From CAZDHT01 sp964505325 (GTDB taxonomy: Bacteria; Planctomycetota; PUPC01), in the NCBI GenBank assembly GCA_964505325.1, contig CAZDHT010000124.1, positions 1-14,511 on the forward strand: 14,511 bases of DNA, in the 5' to 3' direction. Below are positions 12,053 to 14,511 of this stretch, piece after piece. Numbering within the stretch: the first letter of the stretch is position 1; every line of letters starts with the position of its first letter. The notes beneath the pieces are model-generated. The model ran no database searches and had not been told where the DNA came from. It saw only the letters and a program-made list of their open reading frames with translations. Made by a program: the position numbers and the translations under genes.

Positions 12053-13087
12053 TTGCCCAAGCCACCCGGCCTGACACTTGCGGCCCTCAAATCCCGGCTG
12101 GCCGACGGCCGGATTGCGCCGGTGTACCTCATCAGCGGCACCGAAAGCTTCCTGGCGGACGAAGCGATGCGTTCCATCGCCGCGGCCATCAAGGCGAAGG
12201 CCGGCGACTACGCCCGCAGCTACTATCACGGCGACGAAGCCGACCTCGCCACCATTCTCGGTCTGCTGCGGACGATGGACCTGTTCAGCCCCAACCGGCT
12301 GGTGATCGTGTCGCCCGCCGACCACTTCGTGCAGCGACACCCCGCTCCGCTGGCAGGGTACGCGTCGGCGCCGCCCCCACACGCTTTTCTGGTGCTGGTT
12401 GTCGTCAAGGCGGACGCCCGGAAGAAACTCACCAAGGCCGTGGAGAGCGCGGGCGGACTGGTCGCATGTCGCCAAGTCTACCCGCGCGACATCGTTCCGT
12501 GGATCATGGTGCGGGTCAAGGCGATGAACCGTCAGATCGAGTCGGCCGCGGCCGCCCGGCTCGCCGACTTCCTCGGCACCGACCTGGGCACCATCGCGGG
12601 CGAGTTGGACAAGCTCGCCACGTACCTCGGCGACCGGAAGAAGATTACGGCGGCCGACGTGGACGCGGTCTCCCTGCGCGACCGGAGCCGCGTGGTGTTC
12701 GAAGTGACCGATGCCATAGGCCGCCGCCGCCCGGGCGAGGTGCTCACCATACTCAACGGCCTCCTCGAGAGCGGCGAGAATGCCCTCAAGATCCTGTTCT
12801 GGGTCTCGCGGCACATGCGCCAACTGTGGACGGCCAAGGAGCTTATCAATCGGGGACAGGCTCCCATGGCGGCCGCACGTCAGGCCGGGGTCCGCTTCTT
12901 TGTCGAGCAATTCCTGGCGCAGGTCGACACGTTCAGCGTGGGCGAACTGCGGCGAAACTGCTCCGCACTGACCCGGTGCGAGGCCACCCTCAAGAGCTCC
13001 GGGATGGATGAGAGGATACTGTTGGAGACGACATTCGTGCGGCTCCTGCGGCGAGGTGAGAAAGCCGCCGCGGCCCGGGCCGTGTGA
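12053..13087 (+). CDS. holA: DNA polymerase III subunit delta
   Basis: The 344-residue protein is the clamp-loader delta subunit, which opens the sliding clamp during replication. The N-terminal domain shows the degenerate, non-ATP-binding loop typical of delta (YLISGTESFLADEA, about 25-38). It is followed by a strand LVIVSPADHF, a basic helix KADARKKLTKAVE, the middle-domain helices RLADFLGTDLGTIAGELDKLATYLG with ITAADVDAV, and the C-terminal collar helices including GENALKILFWVSRHMRQLW. Length fits the family. It follows the small membrane protein by 22 bases and is expected to be transcribed from the palindromic promoter at 11829. Its TGA directly abuts the -35 box of the next gene's promoter. 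Confidence 0.92.
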   Translation: MPKPPGLTLAALKSRLADGRIAPVYLISGTESFLADEAMRSIAAAIKAKAGDYARSYYHGDEADLATILGLLRTMDLFSPNRLVIVSPADHFVQRHPAPLAGYASAPPPHAFLVLVVVKADARKKLTKAVESAGGLVACRQVYPRDIVPWIMVRVKAMNRQIESAAAARLADFLGTDLGTIAGELDKLATYLGDRKKITAADVDAVSLRDRSRVVFEVTDAIGRRRPGEVLTILNGLLESGENALKILFWVSRHMRQLWTAKELINRGQAPMAAARQAGVRFFVEQFLAQVDTFSVGELRRNCSALTRCEATLKSSGMDERILLETTFVRLLRRGEKAAAARAV

Positions 13088-13115
13088 TTGACAGAGCACG
13101 CGCGGCGGGTACAAT
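13088..13115 (+). promoter_or_regulatory. Promoter for the secreted-protein and endonuclease V pair
   Basis: TTGACA (13088-13093) starts immediately after the holA stop codon, and TACAAT (13110-13115) follows after a 16-base spacer. Transcription near 13122 gives a leader of about 30 bases with AAGGAG before the GTG at 13152. Confidence 0.7.
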
Positions 13116-13151
13116 TCCGGCGAGGCAACGAACGCGCCAAGGAGTGAGGCG

Positions 13152-13682
13152 GTGAGACGATTCCTGATCGCAGCGGGTCTGCTGATTGGCGGCGGCCTCG
13201 CCAGTGCGGCCGAACCCCCAGCTCCCCCGCCCGCGGAGACGAAGCGAGTCTATCCCGCCACGTATCGGATCCTCGTGAAATACGACAAAGCGACGGTCGA
13301 GATGATCAAGCGCGAGATCCGCCAATACATCAAGAAGGCCCTGAAGCAGCGCCAGCGACGCCGCGCACTGTCGCGTCTCGCGATCGAGGAGGAGCTCAAC
13401 GCCGCGATTCAAAAATACAAAGGGGACGCCAGCAAGCCCGGGAAGTGGCGGCTGCTCCGGCTCGAAGCCGTCCGCGACCAACTCGAACTCGCCCGGCGCT
13501 CCAGAATCCTCGGCAACGCTCTGCTCGCCACGTCAGTGGATAGCTGGCGGCGCGCCAAGCGCGAGGAGCAGATACTGGCCGAGGCCGCCCTCCGGCGCCT
13601 GGAGGCAGTGCTCGCACAGATCAAGGCCGAGGAACGAGCCGAACGCCGCGAGCGCGCGCCGGTGGTGCCCCCGCACGAATGA
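13152..13682 (+). CDS. Secreted helical protein of unknown function
   Basis: The 176-residue protein has a clear Sec signal peptide (MRRFLIAAGLLIGGGLASA, cleavage near residue 19-20), a short proline-rich linker (PPAPPPAE), then a very basic, mostly helical mature region. Runs such as KREIRQYIKKALKQRQRRR (about 53-71) and the C-terminal RRLEAVLAQIKAEERAERRER suggest a coiled coil. There is no cysteine and no catalytic motif. The GTG start has AAGGAG about seven bases upstream and follows its own promoter. It overlaps the endonuclease V gene by four bases (ATGA), so the two are translationally coupled, though a functional link is not obvious. No family recognised. Confidence 0.78.
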   Translation: MRRFLIAAGLLIGGGLASAAEPPAPPPAETKRVYPATYRILVKYDKATVEMIKREIRQYIKKALKQRQRRRALSRLAIEEELNAAIQKYKGDASKPGKWRLLRLEAVRDQLELARRSRILGNALLATSVDSWRRAKREEQILAEAALRRLEAVLAQIKAEERAERRERAPVVPPHE

Positions 13683-14371
13683 AAATCAAGTCCCTTCATC
13701 CGTGGCCGAGGGATTACCACCGCGCGGTCGCTCTCCAGGATCGCCTTCGGTCGCGCGTCGTGATCCAGCCGCTTCCGAACGTCATCCAGCACGTCGCCGG
13801 CGCCGATGTCTCCTACGACAAAGGAAGCGATCTGATGCACGCAGCGGTGGTCGTCATGCGGCTGCCGGGGTTCGAGATAACCGAGACACAGAGCGCGTCG
13901 GTGCGCGTCCCGTTTCCTTACATCCCCGGGCTGCTGAGTTTTCGAGAGGCCCCCGCGCTGCTGGCGGCGTTTCGCAAGCTGGTGTGCCGACCGGACGCCG
14001 TGGTGTTCGACGGCCAGGGCATCGCGCACATGCGGGGGATCGGGCTGGCGTCACACGTGGGCCTGTGGCTTGGCATACCTTCCGTCGGATGCGCCAAGTC
14101 GCGGCTGGTGGGCGAGCACAGTGAGGTCGGGCCGGCGCGCGGGCGCCGCGCCGCCCTGCGCTATGAAGGCCGGATCATCGGCTCCGTGCTTCGAACTCGC
14201 GACGACGTGAAGCCGGTCTTCGTATCGCCAGGGCACCTGGCGGACATCCCTACGGCCGTTCGCCTTATCCTGCGCTCCGCCCCACACTTCCGCCTGCCCG
14301 AGCCGACGCGCGCCGCCCACCATCTCGTCAACCGAGTCCGGGTCTGGTCCGCCCCCAGTGTGCCGCGGTGA
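13679..14371 (+). CDS. nfi: Endonuclease V (deoxyinosine 3' endonuclease)
   Basis: The 230-residue protein is an endonuclease V, which nicks DNA near deoxyinosine and other deaminated bases to start repair. The metal-binding and catalytic residues are visible: D43 in GADVSY, E90 in SFREAP, D111 in FDGQGIAH and K140 in GCAKSRLVG. The wedge motif PYIPG (80-84), which pries open the lesion, is intact. Other conserved stretches are HMRGIGLASHVG and VSPGHLADI. Length fits the family (about 220-230 residues). The ATG overlaps the upstream stop (ATGA), with no separate ribosome site needed if translation is coupled. No truncation is seen. The stop at 14369-14371 is followed by 140 bases without a convincing gene. 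Confidence 0.95.
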   Translation: MKIKSLHPWPRDYHRAVALQDRLRSRVVIQPLPNVIQHVAGADVSYDKGSDLMHAAVVVMRLPGFEITETQSASVRVPFPYIPGLLSFREAPALLAAFRKLVCRPDAVVFDGQGIAHMRGIGLASHVGLWLGIPSVGCAKSRLVGEHSEVGPARGRRAALRYEGRIIGSVLRTRDDVKPVFVSPGHLADIPTAVRLILRSAPHFRLPEPTRAAHHLVNRVRVWSAPSVPR

Positions 14372-14457
14372 GAGTTGACGTTCTTCGGGGACCGTACAGA
14401 GTAAGGAGGAGCGGGAAAGGGGCGAAATGGAAACAAAGAGTTCTGTGCCGCCCTTTC

Positions 14458-14511
14458 GACGGGTACGTGCCTAGCGGATTGCCACCACCGGTTGGACGGG
14501 TACGTGCCTAG
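14458..14511 (+). repeat. Two copies of a 17-base direct repeat, 37 bases apart, reaching the window edge
   Basis: GACGGGTACGTGCCTAG occurs at 14458-14474 and 14495-14511, separated by a 20-base unique stretch. The second copy ends exactly at the window edge, so the repeat may be longer or part of an array continuing outside. The 10-base core GGTACGTGCC is nearly self-complementary around ACGT. It lies in non-coding sequence after endonuclease V. Confidence 0.85.

Noticed and set aside
12011..13114. 367-codon open frame on the minus strand
   Set aside because: Antisense to holA, whose domain features are clear.
14427..14474. 15-codon ORF after endonuclease V, near an AAGGAGG
   Set aside because: Too short, the ribosome site is too far from the ATG (17 bases), and the end lies inside the direct repeat.
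14458..14511. CRISPR array
   Set aside because: Only two 17-base copies, shorter than usual CRISPR repeats, and no cas gene in view. Recorded as a repeat only.

Overview
The window is GC-rich, gene-dense bacterial chromosome. All 15 confident genes are bacterial, several start at GTG or TTG, and most have clear Shine-Dalgarno (SD) sequences. No tRNA, rRNA, CRISPR array, transposase or phage gene was seen. Three things suggest an anaerobic or microaerobic Gram-negative lineage of the Planctomycetota/PVC kind or another deep-branching uncultured group: a DUF39-type homocysteine synthesis gene (typical of anaerobes), several secreted or membrane proteins with no recognisable family, and zinc-ribbon/transmembrane/coiled-coil architecture. 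This placement is inference from gene content, not from a marker gene.

Layout. (1) 1-3126: a partial zinc-ribbon membrane protein (minus) diverges from a GNAT acetyltransferase (plus). The acetyltransferase converges on a HAD phosphatase, and their stop codons overlap in one CTAG. (2) 3165-4339: a PilT-type retraction ATPase with its own strong promoter, leading into the HAD gene. (3) 4471-6325: a helix-turn-helix protein with an eight-cysteine two-CW type domain, followed on the same strand by the homocysteine biosynthesis gene. This is a candidate regulator-enzyme unit for sulfide assimilation, and its promoter predicts a leaderless mRNA. (4) 6422-7937: diacylglycerol-kinase-like lipid kinase, a conserved 89-residue protein and a MazG-type pyrophosphohydrolase in a tight operon. 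(5) 8005-9108: a membrane sensor with HAMP and HisKA-like helices but no phosphoacceptor histidine and no ATPase domain. (6) 9113-11870 (minus): a secreted protein, a MoxR AAA+ ATPase, a patch of octamer repeats and a small signal-peptide protein that appears frameshifted. (7) 11829-14371 (plus): a 53-residue membrane protein, DNA polymerase III delta (holA), a secreted coiled-coil protein and endonuclease V. (8) 14372-14511: non-coding, with two copies of a 17-base repeat 37 bases apart that run to the window edge.

The promoters are unusually readable. Seven sites have a TTGACA-like box and a TATAAT-like box 16-17 bases apart, and one weaker site has 18. They fix several translation starts. 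The most striking has a perfect inverted repeat filling its whole spacer. It lies in a divergent arrangement where the two ATG codons overlap in a single CATG.
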